Positions 1 through 7,208 of a DNA stretch of 30,152 bases are shown piece after piece. Position 1 is the first letter of the stretch, and every line of letters begins with the position of its first letter. The DNA is from a virus. The position numbers and the translations under genes are program-made. The stretch lies in IMG/VR virus record IMGVR_UViG_3300033571_019869, positions 1-30,152 of that record; one strand, given 5' to 3'. The notes under the pieces were generated by a model. That model worked only from the letters and a program-made list of their open reading frames with translations. It was not told the origin of the DNA and searched no databases.

Positions 1-73
1 CAGCCTCTCTTAGCGTAGCGGCTATATCGGAGGTGTACAGCGGTTTGTCAGCTATATCGTTAATCTCAATCAT
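1..73 (-). CDS. Partial small early protein (5' end only)
   Basis: Only the first 24 codons are in the window; the gene runs off the left edge. The peptide begins MIEINDIADKPLYTSDIAAT and is not recognised. The ATG at 73 is preferred over the in-frame ATG at 82 because the purine-rich GGAAGGA of the repeated leader lies about 9 nt upstream of 73 but directly abuts 82. It follows the 165-aa gene in the same leftward array. Confidence 0.5.
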   Translation of the reverse strand, partial: MIEINDIADKPLYTSDIAATLREA

Positions 74-79
74 GATGTT

Positions 80-102
80 CATTCCTTCCCGGCCTAGTGG
101 CC
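80..102 (-). repeat. Leader repeat, copy A (ribosome-binding cassette)
   Basis: This 23-bp sequence, read on the minus strand as GGCCACTAGGCC followed by GGGAAGGAATG, supplies the Shine-Dalgarno site of the gene starting at 73. It is identical to 1336-1358 and recurs shortened at 868-886. Copies A and C are also each followed by ACGGGCTAACCGC (115-127 and 1369-1381), so the similarity spans about 47 bp with a variable middle. Confidence 0.8.
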
Positions 103-146
103 TTGTGGGTAATAACGGGCTAACCGCTAAAAACCCCAGTGACAAC

Positions 147-221
147 TAAAACATTTCTAAAAATTATTTCTTTCGGCAAATTCAAGCCACCCTTTTAGCT
201 GTAGCTCCTCGCGCATTCCTT
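147..221. repeat. 75-bp perfect direct repeat, copy 1
   Basis: It is identical to 889-963, offset 742 bp, with no mismatch seen over 75 bases. This copy forms the last 13 codons (including the stop) of the 165-aa gene plus downstream spacer. It is read in a different frame from copy 2. Confidence 0.95.
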
Positions 222-679
222 CTCCCCCTACGTTGACGACGTAACTCTGACAATGTTCTTCGTATATGCTTTTCGAGTTTCTTTTTCTTTTCAAACCTCT
301 TTTCGAGTTCGATCATACGATCAACCGTTGCGTTGTTTTGTTCTCGGATCGCTTTAACCTGTTTTAAAACGTCCTCCGGTAGTTTCACCGCCGCTTCAAC
401 CCGTTTGGTTAGAGTTTCACACTCTTTGCGCAACCGGGCCACTTCGGTAATAAGTTTCAATTGAGGGTATTCGCTTTCAAGCTGCCGGATCACGTTGTGG
501 AAAATCTCAGACGCGACATCGCCATAAAGGTTTGGCATCATGGCGATTCTGAACGATTTACCACCGTGAATCCTGATCGTCAGGCATTGCATGGCGGTAG
601 GATCTGAATCCATGCCGGGGCCAGTGACATCGGCCATGATGCCGTAATCGCGCAAAGCCCGTTCAATAATGCGTTCCAT
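182..679 (-). CDS. Uncharacterised basic coiled-coil protein
   Basis: The protein has 165 residues and no family was recognised. Residues 1-65 look globular. The middle (about 65-135) is rich in Leu, Glu and Lys with heptad-like spacing, suggesting a coiled coil. The C-terminus is very basic (KKKKLEKHIRR, then RRQRRGRR), so nucleic-acid binding is possible. The ATG at 679 is chosen over one at 718 because GGAGA lies about 10 nt upstream. The final 12 residues come from the 75-bp repeat and are read out of frame relative to the other copy, so the native C-terminus may have been replaced. It lies in the leftward array driven from about 1830. Confidence 0.65.
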   Translation of the reverse strand: MERIIERALRDYGIMADVTGPGMDSDPTAMQCLTIRIHGGKSFRIAMMPNLYGDVASEIFHNVIRQLESEYPQLKLITEVARLRKECETLTKRVEAAVKLPEDVLKQVKAIREQNNATVDRMIELEKRFEKKKKLEKHIRRTLSELRRQRRGRRNARGATAKRVA

Positions 680-714
680 TGTATATCGTCTCCGGTACAG
701 TATTAAAATAACAG

Positions 715-870
715 TCATCCAGTATGCCCCTCACCATACTTGCGTAGGGTTTGGGGGCATAGTGGAGGGCTATACACTTGGTTGAGGGGTTGCCTCAATT
801 GTAAAATCACCAAAGCCTTCAAGCATACAGGGCGCAAAGTGCCCCCCTCTATGTCGTTAGTATCGTGCAT
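715..870 (-). CDS. Possible 51-aa mini-gene, perhaps decayed
   Basis: This short frame begins MHDTNDIEGGTLRPVC and opens immediately after leader copy B, the same position real genes take after leaders A and C. In copy B the Shine-Dalgarno core is shortened by 4 nt (GGGAATG instead of GGGAAGGAATG), so translation should be weak. The product resembles nothing known. The 3' half overlaps a hairpin-prone stretch at 721-761. It could equally be non-coding spacer left by recombination. Confidence 0.25.
   Translation of the reverse strand: MHDTNDIEGGTLRPVCLKALVILQLRQPLNQVYSPPLCPQTLRKYGEGHTG
723..761. other. Hairpin-prone spacer with CCAGTATGCCCC repeat
   Basis: TATGCCCC at 723-730 can pair with GGGGCATA at 754-761. 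A competing smaller hairpin pairs AGTATG (721-726) with CATACT (735-740). The 12-mer CCAGTATGCCCC (719-730) recurs at 1382-1393 beside another hairpin. No U-tract follows in the leftward direction, so it is not a classical terminator. Confidence 0.5.
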
Positions 871-886
871 TCCCGGCCTAGTGGCC
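868..886 (-). repeat. Leader repeat, copy B (shortened)
   Basis: It has the same GGCCACTAGGCCGGGA core as copies A and C but lacks 4 nt of the ribosome-binding part. It sits 2 nt from copy 2 of the 75-bp repeat. The preceding bases TATCGTGCAT (861-870) match the left half of the palindrome in the promoter at 1829-1857. Confidence 0.7.
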
Positions 887-888
887 TT

Positions 889-963
889 TAAAACATTTCT
901 AAAAATTATTTCTTTCGGCAAATTCAAGCCACCCTTTTAGCTGTAGCTCCTCGCGCATTCCTT
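889..963. repeat. 75-bp perfect direct repeat, copy 2
   Basis: This is the second copy of 147-221. Here it encodes the natural-looking C-terminus of the 143-aa gene (MREELQLKGWLEFAERNNF, stop), so it is the more likely source copy. Confidence 0.95.
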
Positions 964-1330
964 GAAAATTTGGTGAAAAAAGAGTCCTGGCGTTTTGTTT
1001 TATTTTTTTAAAAAAATTAGTCTGCTGCTCATACACCAGCCCGCCATTGTCGGGCAACGGTGTGGGATCCCATATGCCCCTGTCAAATAAAAAATCAACG
1101 CAGTCAAAAACATCGTAATAATCGACGATATTGTAAAATTTCGAGGAGTGGTGCCATTCGTCGGTGCCCTTGCTTAGTAACAGTTCTTTGCATTGTTTTT
1201 TTGTCAGCGAAACCCCCTCTTTTTTTAATTTGGCCCGGAGTACTGCCGTCGCTTTTATTAGAGGATAGCGCCCAGAACGTTCCGCAGAAACTGCATTATT
1301 CGATTTGCTGTAACCATTGTAGCCTGCCAT
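899..1330 (-). CDS. Small early phage protein with EWHH motif
   Basis: The product is 143 aa. It carries NNAVSAERSG at residues 11-20, DEWHHSSKFYN at about 57-67 and DYYDVFDCVDFLFD after it. From memory, EWHH..KFYN..DYYDV strings occur in short phage and plasmid hypotheticals without assigned function, so no role is given. The ATG at 1330 follows GGAAGGA of leader copy C at about 8 nt. The downstream neighbours belong to the same repeat-bounded array. The 112-aa gene upstream shares NA..SER.G and DEWH and may be a distant relative. The C-terminal 21 residues lie in the 75-bp repeat. Confidence 0.75.
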   Translation of the reverse strand: MAGYNGYSKSNNAVSAERSGRYPLIKATAVLRAKLKKEGVSLTKKQCKELLLSKGTDEWHHSSKFYNIVDYYDVFDCVDFLFDRGIWDPTPLPDNGGLVYEQQTNFFKKIKQNARTLFSPNFQGMREELQLKGWLEFAERNNF

Positions 1331-1335
1331 GTTTT

Positions 1336-1358
1336 CATTCCTTCCCGGCCTAGTGGCC
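1336..1358 (-). repeat. Leader repeat, copy C (ribosome-binding cassette)
   Basis: It is identical to copy A at 80-102 and serves the start at 1330. It is flanked by GTGATTGATAC (1360-1370, again at 1789-1799) and ACGGGCTAACCGC (1369-1381, again at 115-127). Confidence 0.8.
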
Positions 1359-1388
1359 TGTGATTGATACGGGCTAACCGCCCAGTAT

Positions 1389-1421
1389 GCCCCCCGTAGG
1401 GGGCACGGTAGGGGGCTACCG
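1389..1421. other. Double hairpin between two early genes
   Basis: GCCCCC (1389-1394) pairs with GGGGGC (1399-1404) around CGTA. CGGTAG (1406-1411) pairs with CTACCG (1416-1421) around GGGG. The second stem contains the stop codon of the 112-aa gene. There is no U-tract on the leftward transcript, so an RNA-processing or stability role is more likely than termination. Confidence 0.55.
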
Positions 1422-1754
1422 GTAACAGGTGCAGCGCGGGTCTACGCCGACAAGCTCACCCGATAAATTGAAGATCGTCGCTTGTGCTTGCTGGTGTGTT
1501 TGGAATTTTGGGTCATCACACCCGCGCCAAACTTCGCCAACGCAATCTAATTCCATTGCCCTACGGGCTATTTTTAATTTTTCTAGGTCGTCAGGCGATA
1601 ATTCCGCTAGTCTTTTGTTCAAGATGTTTTGTACCATTGCCCGGATGCCGATGTAATGCCATTCGTCGTTACGCCACGCGGCGATCCGGTCTTCGTTATA
1701 GCATTGTTTAGCGCTGCCTTGTCTTTCGCTGCCGTATGCATTGTCGGTCGACAT
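1416..1754 (-). CDS. Uncharacterised small early protein
   Basis: This is a 112-aa product and the first gene downstream of the leftward promoter, so it is probably expressed early. The ATG at 1754 is chosen because TTGGAGGG lies 7 nt upstream; the in-frame ATG at 1769 has no comparable site. Residues 5-13 (NAYGSERQG) and 30-34 (DEWHY) resemble the NAVSAERSG and DEWHH blocks of the 143-aa neighbour. Two Cys sit near the C-terminus. No function can be assigned. Confidence 0.65.
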   Translation of the reverse strand: MSTDNAYGSERQGSAKQCYNEDRIAAWRNDEWHYIGIRAMVQNILNKRLAELSPDDLEKLKIARRAMELDCVGEVWRGCDDPKFQTHQQAQATIFNLSGELVGVDPRCTCYR

Positions 1755-1828
1755 ATAAAAGCCCTCCAAGGCATTTATAGGGTAACAGGTGATTGATACA
1801 GCCAGACGTTGGCCGTGTCTATGCTGTT

Positions 1829-1857
1829 ATTATCGTGCATGTTGTACACGATATCAA
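1829..1857 (-). promoter_or_regulatory. Leftward sigma70-type promoter with palindromic spacer
   Basis: On the minus strand, TTGATA (1852-1857) and GATAAT (1829-1834) are separated by exactly 17 bp. An imperfect palindrome (1832-1852, outer arms ATCGTG and CACGAT) fills the spacer and overlaps both hexamers, as expected for an operator bound by a dimeric repressor. It would drive the leftward small genes from about 70 nt upstream of the 1754 start. Confidence 0.7.
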
Positions 1858-1890
1858 TCCCACAATCGGACGACATTGTTTTGTTGTGTA

Positions 1891-1906
1891 GCACTGTGTT
1901 TAGTGC
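1891..1906. other. Short hairpin in divergent intergenic region
   Basis: GCACT and AGTGC pair around GTGTTT, between the leftward promoter and the rightward -10 candidate. It could be a protein-binding site; nothing further can be said. Confidence 0.3.
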
Positions 1907-1938
1907 GCAACTTGCTAATGCGTGTTGGTGTGTAGTAC

Positions 1939-1944
1939 TATAAT
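1939..1944 (+). promoter_or_regulatory. Candidate rightward late promoter (-10 only)
   Basis: TATAAT is a perfect -10 hexamer about 100 nt before the first late gene. No good -35 lies at 16-18 bp; TTGCTA is 21 bp upstream. It may need an activator, or the late promoter may be of another type. The leader 1945-2047 holds no other recognisable feature. Confidence 0.4.
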
Positions 1945-2047
1945 TAACAATTATGGCTCGCGCACGAGGGCGGGCTCTTTAGGCCCACAGGGCAAGGCTT
2001 TCAGCGCTCCGGCGCCTGAGGGCGACAACAAGGCAGGAGGCATTGCC

Positions 2048-2425
2048 GTGCAGACGCTTAAGTACAACGGTGTGGCGCTCAATGTGCTAGGCACAGCCGT
2101 GTTACCGTCTGTAGATAGGCGTTGGCATGCGCAAGAGGTACAATGGGCTGTTACGCCAGAGGGTGGCGTGTTGATGCGCTGGCGTGGCATTGCAGGGCGT
2201 ACTGCGGCAGTCCCATACAGCAAGACCGCTTGGCAGATGGTGGCTAAGGCATCGCTGGCGGCCTGGCGCAGACGCATTGAGGCCAACACGCACGATATTG
2301 AGCGCATGCCTGGCGTGAGTGAGTACACTAAGTTAATCAGCAGGCCAACCGATGCAGTGTTTACCCGCGTGTTAAGGCACGGCGGCAGCAAGCCCGACAC
2401 AATCGACAGGGCGCTATTGCTCTAA
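2048..2425 (+). CDS. First late-operon protein, function unknown
   Basis: The product is 125 aa. The GTG at 2048 is chosen because AGGAGG stands 7 nt upstream; the open frame extends back to 1922, but that part has no ribosome-binding site. The protein has many Arg and Trp residues, a predicted amphipathic helix (WQMVAKASLAAWRRRIEANT) and no membrane segment or known motif. It sits 13 nt before the probable small terminase gene, so a packaging or regulatory role is possible but unproven. Confidence 0.65.
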   Translation: MQTLKYNGVALNVLGTAVLPSVDRRWHAQEVQWAVTPEGGVLMRWRGIAGRTAAVPYSKTAWQMVAKASLAAWRRRIEANTHDIERMPGVSEYTKLISRPTDAVFTRVLRHGGSKPDTIDRALLL

Positions 2426-2438
2426 CGGCAGGAGTATG

Positions 2439-3044
2439 ATGGAAAAAACAACCACAAAGCCGCCAGGCAGGTCTGGCAAGCGAAAAGCCCCATTGCCGAC
2501 AACAGGCCGAAAGCCAGGGCGTCCCTATGCTGGCGGAAACAGCCCGAAACTGCCTAGCAAGCACACGAACAGGCCCGGCCTAGGTAATGACCACAGACCC
2601 TATAACGACAGCGCCCCCACTGACCCCCGCCTGGCAGAGTGGCGGGCAGTTGGCTGGTATGCGTACACGCCAGAGGAGCGGCTAAAAATACTGGAAATTG
2701 TTGAGGATGCGGGCACCAACGGCTTACCCGTTGCTAGCATCATGGCGGTGCTTAAAGACCAGTTCGGACGGTCGCCCTCCAAAGCGACGCTGCAAGACTG
2801 GATTAAGACAGGGCGCATTGAAGAGGTGCAGACTGCCTACCATGTGGGCATAAGCCGCTACCTATGGGCAGAGGTTCGCCCTGTATACAAAGATTTTGCC
2901 ATTGAGACCAAAGAAAGGGGAAGAATAAGCCCGCAATGGGCAAACTGGGTAGCGCTTGTGTGTCGGCTTGTGCCACCGCCAGCAGGCCCAGAGGACGGCG
3001 CCCCGCCTGACTCCCTGACCATTGACGGCGCGCCATCAGTGTAG
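2439..3044 (+). CDS. terS: Probable terminase small subunit
   Basis: A 201-aa protein lying immediately upstream of the large terminase, the usual place for the small subunit that recognises phage DNA and stimulates the packaging motor. The first 60 residues are Pro/Lys/Arg-rich and probably disordered. Residues about 75-130 (from TPEERLKILEIVEDAG to TLQDWIKTG) look like a helix-turn-helix module with a recognition helix ending QDWIKTG. Two ATGs lie at 2436 and 2439; AGGAG is 4 nt from the second and 1 nt from the first. The assignment rests on position plus the HTH-like segment. Confidence 0.6.
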   Translation: MEKTTTKPPGRSGKRKAPLPTTGRKPGRPYAGGNSPKLPSKHTNRPGLGNDHRPYNDSAPTDPRLAEWRAVGWYAYTPEERLKILEIVEDAGTNGLPVASIMAVLKDQFGRSPSKATLQDWIKTGRIEEVQTAYHVGISRYLWAEVRPVYKDFAIETKERGRISPQWANWVALVCRLVPPPAGPEDGAPPDSLTIDGAPSV

Positions 3045-3056
3045 GCACAGTGGACA

Positions 3057-4490
3057 ATGGCCAACATCGACTTGATGCCCATGCAACGGCGGATTCTGTC
3101 GATGCCAGAGGGTGTCCACGCGGATTACGCGCTTTATCAGGGTGGTTGGGGGTGCGGGAAGTCTTTTACCGGTGCGCTGTTCGGCTTCTTGCGGTGCTGC
3201 CAGCACCCAGGCAGTCGCGGAGTTGTTGTCTCAGACACACTAAGGCGTCTTAAGCGCACGACCCTGGACAGCTACCGGCAGTTGTTTGCGCTTGCGGGCT
3301 GGCGGAGGAAGGTAGACTATATATGGCGCGAGACAGACAGTGAGCTGATTTTACCGACGGTGGATGGACTGATACACTTTATCGGGCTCGGGGAGGGTAA
3401 CGACCCCACGGATGTTCGGAGCCTTAACGCGGACTGGATTCATATCGAGGAGGGTTCGTTGCTGCCTGAACCCAGCTTTATTGAACTGGTTGGCCGGTTG
3501 CGCGGCGGCAAAGGCCCGCCTAGAGTGCTTATAACAACTAATCCGCAAGACCGGAAAGGCTGGTTGTACAAGTGGTTTGTGACCAAGGCCGGTGTGCACG
3601 CTGAGATAGTGGACGGCCAAGAGATAAGAACGAGTATCCGGCGCGTGATTGCGCCAACCCTGGACAACAAACACTTGCCAGCGGCTTACATTGCCGGATT
3701 AAAAACCCTTGATGAGAAGACCTACCGAATGAATGTGCTAGGCGAAGATGGCGATTATACCGAGGGGCTTGTTTGTTATAACTTCGGGTTCGCCAACATT
3801 GATGACACGGCAGTGTATGACGATAAAAAACGGCTGTATCTGTCGTGTGACTTCAACGCAGACCCCAATTGCTGGATGGTTGCGCATAGGGTAGGCGCTG
3901 AGTACCATTTTATTGACGAGTTTTGCCTGGAATATAGCAGCACAACGGCCAATGCGACGGCGTTTCTGGCTAAATATGGGGCTCATGGGGCTGGTGTTGT
4001 GGTGCTAGGGGACGCGACGGGTTCCAGCAACAGCAGCCAGGGGCTTGTAATGCAGTCCACACGCGAAAAACTGGACTGGAAGGGCAATTATTTGCAGATA
4101 AAACAGGTGTTTGATGAACATGGATGGAGTGAGGGCAGGCACTACGCCAGTGACAAGCCTGCGGCAAACCCACGCATTGCGGATAGGGTAAGGGTTTGGA
4201 ACAAGTTGACGAGAAGCCTTGACGGGAAAATACGGATAAAGATAAACCCTCGCTGCAAGTGGCTCATTTGGAATTGCGAAACCCTGAGATGGGTTTCAGG
4301 CGGGGAAAACAATGCCTTTGAGCTGCCTACGCGGCGAGATATAGAGCACAACAACGACCTGAAGTTCACGGAACACCCGTTTGCGGCAGCGTCTTACCTG
4401 CCTGCCAGATATGAAACGCTGGTGGAAGACAGGCCGACGCAAGTGCAGCGGGTAGTAATGGCAGGGTTCACGCCCAGAAGGCTTGCATGA
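3057..4490 (+). CDS. terL: Terminase large subunit
   Basis: At 477 aa this is of normal length for the ATPase-nuclease that pumps DNA into the prohead. Walker A is GGWGCGKS (residues 29-36), Walker B with catalytic Glu is DWIHIEE (126-132), and the coupling motif is ITTNP (159-163). The RNase-H-like nuclease half shows SCDFNADP with Asp265 and VVVLGDATG with Asp319; a third acidic site is probably in the C-terminal segment near EHNNDLKF. The start ATG has only a weak upstream site. The stop overlaps the next gene as ATGA. Confidence 0.93.
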   Translation: MANIDLMPMQRRILSMPEGVHADYALYQGGWGCGKSFTGALFGFLRCCQHPGSRGVVVSDTLRRLKRTTLDSYRQLFALAGWRRKVDYIWRETDSELILPTVDGLIHFIGLGEGNDPTDVRSLNADWIHIEEGSLLPEPSFIELVGRLRGGKGPPRVLITTNPQDRKGWLYKWFVTKAGVHAEIVDGQEIRTSIRRVIAPTLDNKHLPAAYIAGLKTLDEKTYRMNVLGEDGDYTEGLVCYNFGFANIDDTAVYDDKKRLYLSCDFNADPNCWMVAHRVGAEYHFIDEFCLEYSSTTANATAFLAKYGAHGAGVVVLGDATGSSNSSQGLVMQSTREKLDWKGNYLQIKQVFDEHGWSEGRHYASDKPAANPRIADRVRVWNKLTRSLDGKIRIKINPRCKWLIWNCETLRWVSGGENNAFELPTRRDIEHNNDLKFTEHPFAAASYLPARYETLVEDRPTQVQRVVMAGFTPRRLA

Positions 4491-4990
4491 GCGTTACAAA
4501 GCGACCGGCTACGATTGTTGACTTGCCAGAAATATGGGCACTGATGGATGCGTACAAGGCGCATTACTTGGACGATTTCAGCGAGATTAACAAGGCGTGG
4601 TTGCTTGAAATGTTTGCCGATGCGCCGCATTTAACCTCTCTAGTGGGCAAGTATGGCAACATTGTTGGCTTTGTGCACGTAAGTGAAATAAGAGAGGGGT
4701 TGCACTGCACTGCGCATGTGGTTGTACAGCCGCGATACTGGCGAAAAATTGTGCAGGCGGATGTCATCGGGAAAGAAATCACCGAAACCATCGCAAAATA
4801 CAGGCTCTACAAGATTAAGGCGCGGATTCTGAAGCACCAGAGTAGCGCACGGGTAGTGTTAAAACGGTATGGCTTTAAGCAGATTGCGAGTTTTTGGCAT
4901 GAAACCAGCTACAAAAACAAGCCCGCAACTGTTTTTGAGTTTTGTCTTTTGGCTAAAGACTGGAGGAAACGCCTAAATGGGCCCAAGTAA
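4487..4990 (+). CDS. GNAT-like N-acetyltransferase
   Basis: The 167-aa sequence follows GNAT order: an N-terminal RPATIVDLPEIWALMDAY strand-helix, a central beta segment GKYGNIVGFVHVSEI, a VVVQPRYWRK strand with following helix where acetyl-CoA would bind, and a terminal SARVVLKRYGFKQIASF block. Small GNAT proteins are known near terminase or capsid genes of some podoviruses, with unknown substrate. It overlaps terL by 4 nt and the next gene by 14 nt, so it is co-translated with packaging and virion genes. Acetylation of a host or virion protein is inference only. Confidence 0.7.
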   Translation: MSVTKRPATIVDLPEIWALMDAYKAHYLDDFSEINKAWLLEMFADAPHLTSLVGKYGNIVGFVHVSEIREGLHCTAHVVVQPRYWRKIVQADVIGKEITETIAKYRLYKIKARILKHQSSARVVLKRYGFKQIASFWHETSYKNKPATVFEFCLLAKDWRKRLNGPK

Positions 4991-5864
4991 ACCCAAGGGT
5001 GAGGACAAAATGACGGCAGCGACACAGCCGAAAAACTTTGTCTCGCCACTCGGCAACCTAACGGTAAAATCCAATTGGATAAAATACGCGCCGAAAGGGT
5101 ATGGCGACGTTGCCCAGACGATTGGCCAGATGGGCGACAAGGTTGTTGGCACGCTTGGCAATCTGCCCGAGAAGTTTAGCCTCAATGATTATTATAACAA
5201 CCCATTTTATGGCAATACGCTCAGCCTGTATAAAGCGCCGATTGAGCGGCAGTATGAGACAGACAGCCGCAGTCTTGACGATATGCTGGCAGCGCGGAAC
5301 CAGCTAGGCGGGAGTTTTGAGGCGCTAATGCGTCAAAACCTGATGCGCGATAGGGATTATAATCTGAGCCAGGCAGAATCAAGCGCACGTGGCGCCAGCG
5401 CAAACGCTTACATGAGCAACTTGCAAAGCTTGATGGATATGGCCAATAACCTGACAGACCAGCGTGGTGCGCTGTTACAGCAATACTTTATGCCAGCCTC
5501 TGTTGCGCAAGGGGCGCAGGCTGCAATAACGCCGCTTCAGGTTGCCCGTGCTGGGTATTATGGGCAAGTGGATTCGGCGCCTCGCGAGAGCCTGCTTCAA
5601 ACCGGCATAAAAGCCTATGGGCAGATGGCAGGTAGCGCGAGCCAAGCTGCGATTGCGGCATGTTGGGTCGCCCGCGAGGTGTACGGCACCTATGACCCAA
5701 GATGGGTGCAATTCCGCAAGTGGATTCTGACTGAAGCCCCGGATAAAACCAGGGAGTACTACTTGACGCACGGGCCAGACATTGCGGAGCGGCTGAAAGA
5801 GATGCCCTCGGCCAAGGCTAAAATGCGTCAAGCGATGGATACCATTCTGTTGACTGCTTCATGA
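4977..5864 (+). CDS. Probable internal virion / ejection protein with CWVAREVYG domain
   Basis: The protein is 295 aa. The middle (about 85-215) is Ala/Gln/Ser-rich and helical, typical of ejected podovirus proteins. The C-terminus (about 227-290) begins CWVAREVYGTYDPRWVQFRK and continues with a Tyr/His/Gly segment. From memory, a CxxAREVYG domain ends many phage and prophage proteins of unknown role. ATG 4977 has GGAGG 10 nt upstream; ATG 5010 has GAGGA 4 nt upstream, so the first 11 residues are uncertain. It is followed 12 nt later by the next ejection-type gene. Confidence 0.6.
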   Translation: MGPSKPKGEDKMTAATQPKNFVSPLGNLTVKSNWIKYAPKGYGDVAQTIGQMGDKVVGTLGNLPEKFSLNDYYNNPFYGNTLSLYKAPIERQYETDSRSLDDMLAARNQLGGSFEALMRQNLMRDRDYNLSQAESSARGASANAYMSNLQSLMDMANNLTDQRGALLQQYFMPASVAQGAQAAITPLQVARAGYYGQVDSAPRESLLQTGIKAYGQMAGSASQAAIAACWVAREVYGTYDPRWVQFRKWILTEAPDKTREYYLTHGPDIAERLKEMPSAKAKMRQAMDTILLTAS

Positions 5865-5876
5865 GGTTTTTGATTA

Positions 5877-7208
5877 ATGACGACACAAACCCGGCCTAGC
5901 TTTTATCTGGGTGAACAGCCAGAGATAAGCGTTGTTAAAAAAGACCCGGCAGCGAACGACCCGGTTGCGAAGGCGTATCAAAGCTACCAGGACAACCGCA
6001 ACACCATTGCGGGCATGTACAATCAAGCCAGGAATAAAGGGCTTGGGGGCTGGATACAGAACCATCCAGTAAGTTCCAGCGTGCTTGCCTCGTTGTTGTT
6101 TGGCGGCATTGGTGCTGGCCTTGGTGGCGCACTCGGTGGAGATGACCGTGGTGGTGGCGCGCTAGGCTTGGGGCTTTTGGGGCTTGGCGCTGGCGCGTTG
6201 GGCGTACCCGCATTTTCGGCTAATCGACAAGGCAGGCTTGCGGATGCTTACACCCAGATGCTGGGCCTGAATGACAAGAATTTTACAGAGATTGCGCTAC
6301 CTTTGGCCCAGTCCATGGGCGATACGCAGGGAATTGCCAGCCTGTTGGAAACGGCGCAAGGGGTACAACGGCGCGCCCTCGACCAGGGCAGCGGGCTTGG
6401 CACACTGGGCAGGCTGCTTGCGGACGCCGGGGCACCCGAAAAAGATACTGCCCCTGTTGCATTGCCGCCAATACCGGACAATGCAGGCGGTAGCGTCCTG
6501 CCACAGTATGCAGAGACGACACCGCCGCTTCGTGGCGGTGTCGCAGAGTCTGTGCCCGCTGCCTTGATGCAGATGTACAACCCAGAGGGGGCCGACATTG
6601 ATTTTTCAGGCTTGCCCACAATGACCCCAGAGACAGCGCGGGCGCTGTTGCCGTTTATTGGCGGGCTAATGAACACAGGCGTAACGCAGGGCGTGGAAGG
6701 GGCTCTTGCACCTAGCAAAAGTGCCCAGAACTACGGCGCCGCCAACCAGAGTAATGCGACGGCTGGCAAAACCAGCGCAGAAATACCGTTTGTGAAGCCC
6801 CTGTCTGAAGCTGAAATTAAAAGGCGGCAGGCCCAAGCTGGCCTTTATGGCCAACAGGCAAGCGTTGTGAAACAAGATGCCAACACCAGACGGATTAATG
6901 CCACACGGCCAACAGCTGCGTCGCAGCCAAACGAAGCGGCTCTAAGAATGATGCTGTCGAACGCGATACAGGCAGGCGATCAGAAGAAAGCCGATGCAAT
7001 ATCCGCAGCGTTGGCGGCTGGCAGAGGACAAAGCACACCTGCTTATGGTGGCTTTTCGCCGAACACACCCCCGCCAAGCAATCCGGGCCAGTTGGTGACG
7101 CCTCCCGCAGGCGCGATTGCCAAATTAAAAAGCAATCCAACGCCTGAATTTAGACAGTTCTTTGATGCCAAGTATGGAGCCGGGGCCTCAAGTCGGTACG
7201 TTAGATGA
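5877..7208 (+). CDS. Probable internal virion protein with glycine-zipper membrane segment
   Basis: In this 443-aa protein, residues 67-110 are a long Gly/Ala/Leu run (SVLASLLFGGIGAGLGGALG and on to GLGLLGLGAGALG), a glycine-zipper pattern that inserts in membranes in several ejected phage proteins. The remainder is low in Cys, rich in Ala/Gln/Pro and probably elongated. The C-terminus ends PEFRQFFDAKYGAGASSRYV. GAGG lies 10 nt before the ATG. The stop overlaps the next start as ATGA, so the two large proteins are probably made together and packaged in the head. Confidence 0.6.
   Translation: MTTQTRPSFYLGEQPEISVVKKDPAANDPVAKAYQSYQDNRNTIAGMYNQARNKGLGGWIQNHPVSSSVLASLLFGGIGAGLGGALGGDDRGGGALGLGLLGLGAGALGVPAFSANRQGRLADAYTQMLGLNDKNFTEIALPLAQSMGDTQGIASLLETAQGVQRRALDQGSGLGTLGRLLADAGAPEKDTAPVALPPIPDNAGGSVLPQYAETTPPLRGGVAESVPAALMQMYNPEGADIDFSGLPTMTPETARALLPFIGGLMNTGVTQGVEGALAPSKSAQNYGAANQSNATAGKTSAEIPFVKPLSEAEIKRRQAQAGLYGQQASVVKQDANTRRINATRPTAASQPNEAALRMMLSNAIQAGDQKKADAISAALAAGRGQSTPAYGGFSPNTPPPSNPGQLVTPPAGAIAKLKSNPTPEFRQFFDAKYGAGASSRYVR

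Noticed and set aside
1922-2047. N-terminal extension of the first late gene from GTG 1922
   Set aside because: No ribosome-binding site precedes 1922, and the region overlaps the candidate promoter, whereas GTG 2048 has an ideal site.
1951-2400. 149-codon minus-strand frame at the divergent region
   Set aside because: It opposes the gene with a perfect AGGAGG site at 2048, and no start signal was found.
6248-6718. 156-codon minus-strand frame within the ejection-protein gene
   Set aside because: Antisense to a well-supported plus-strand gene; composition (Ser/Pro/Ala-rich) is typical of a shadow frame.
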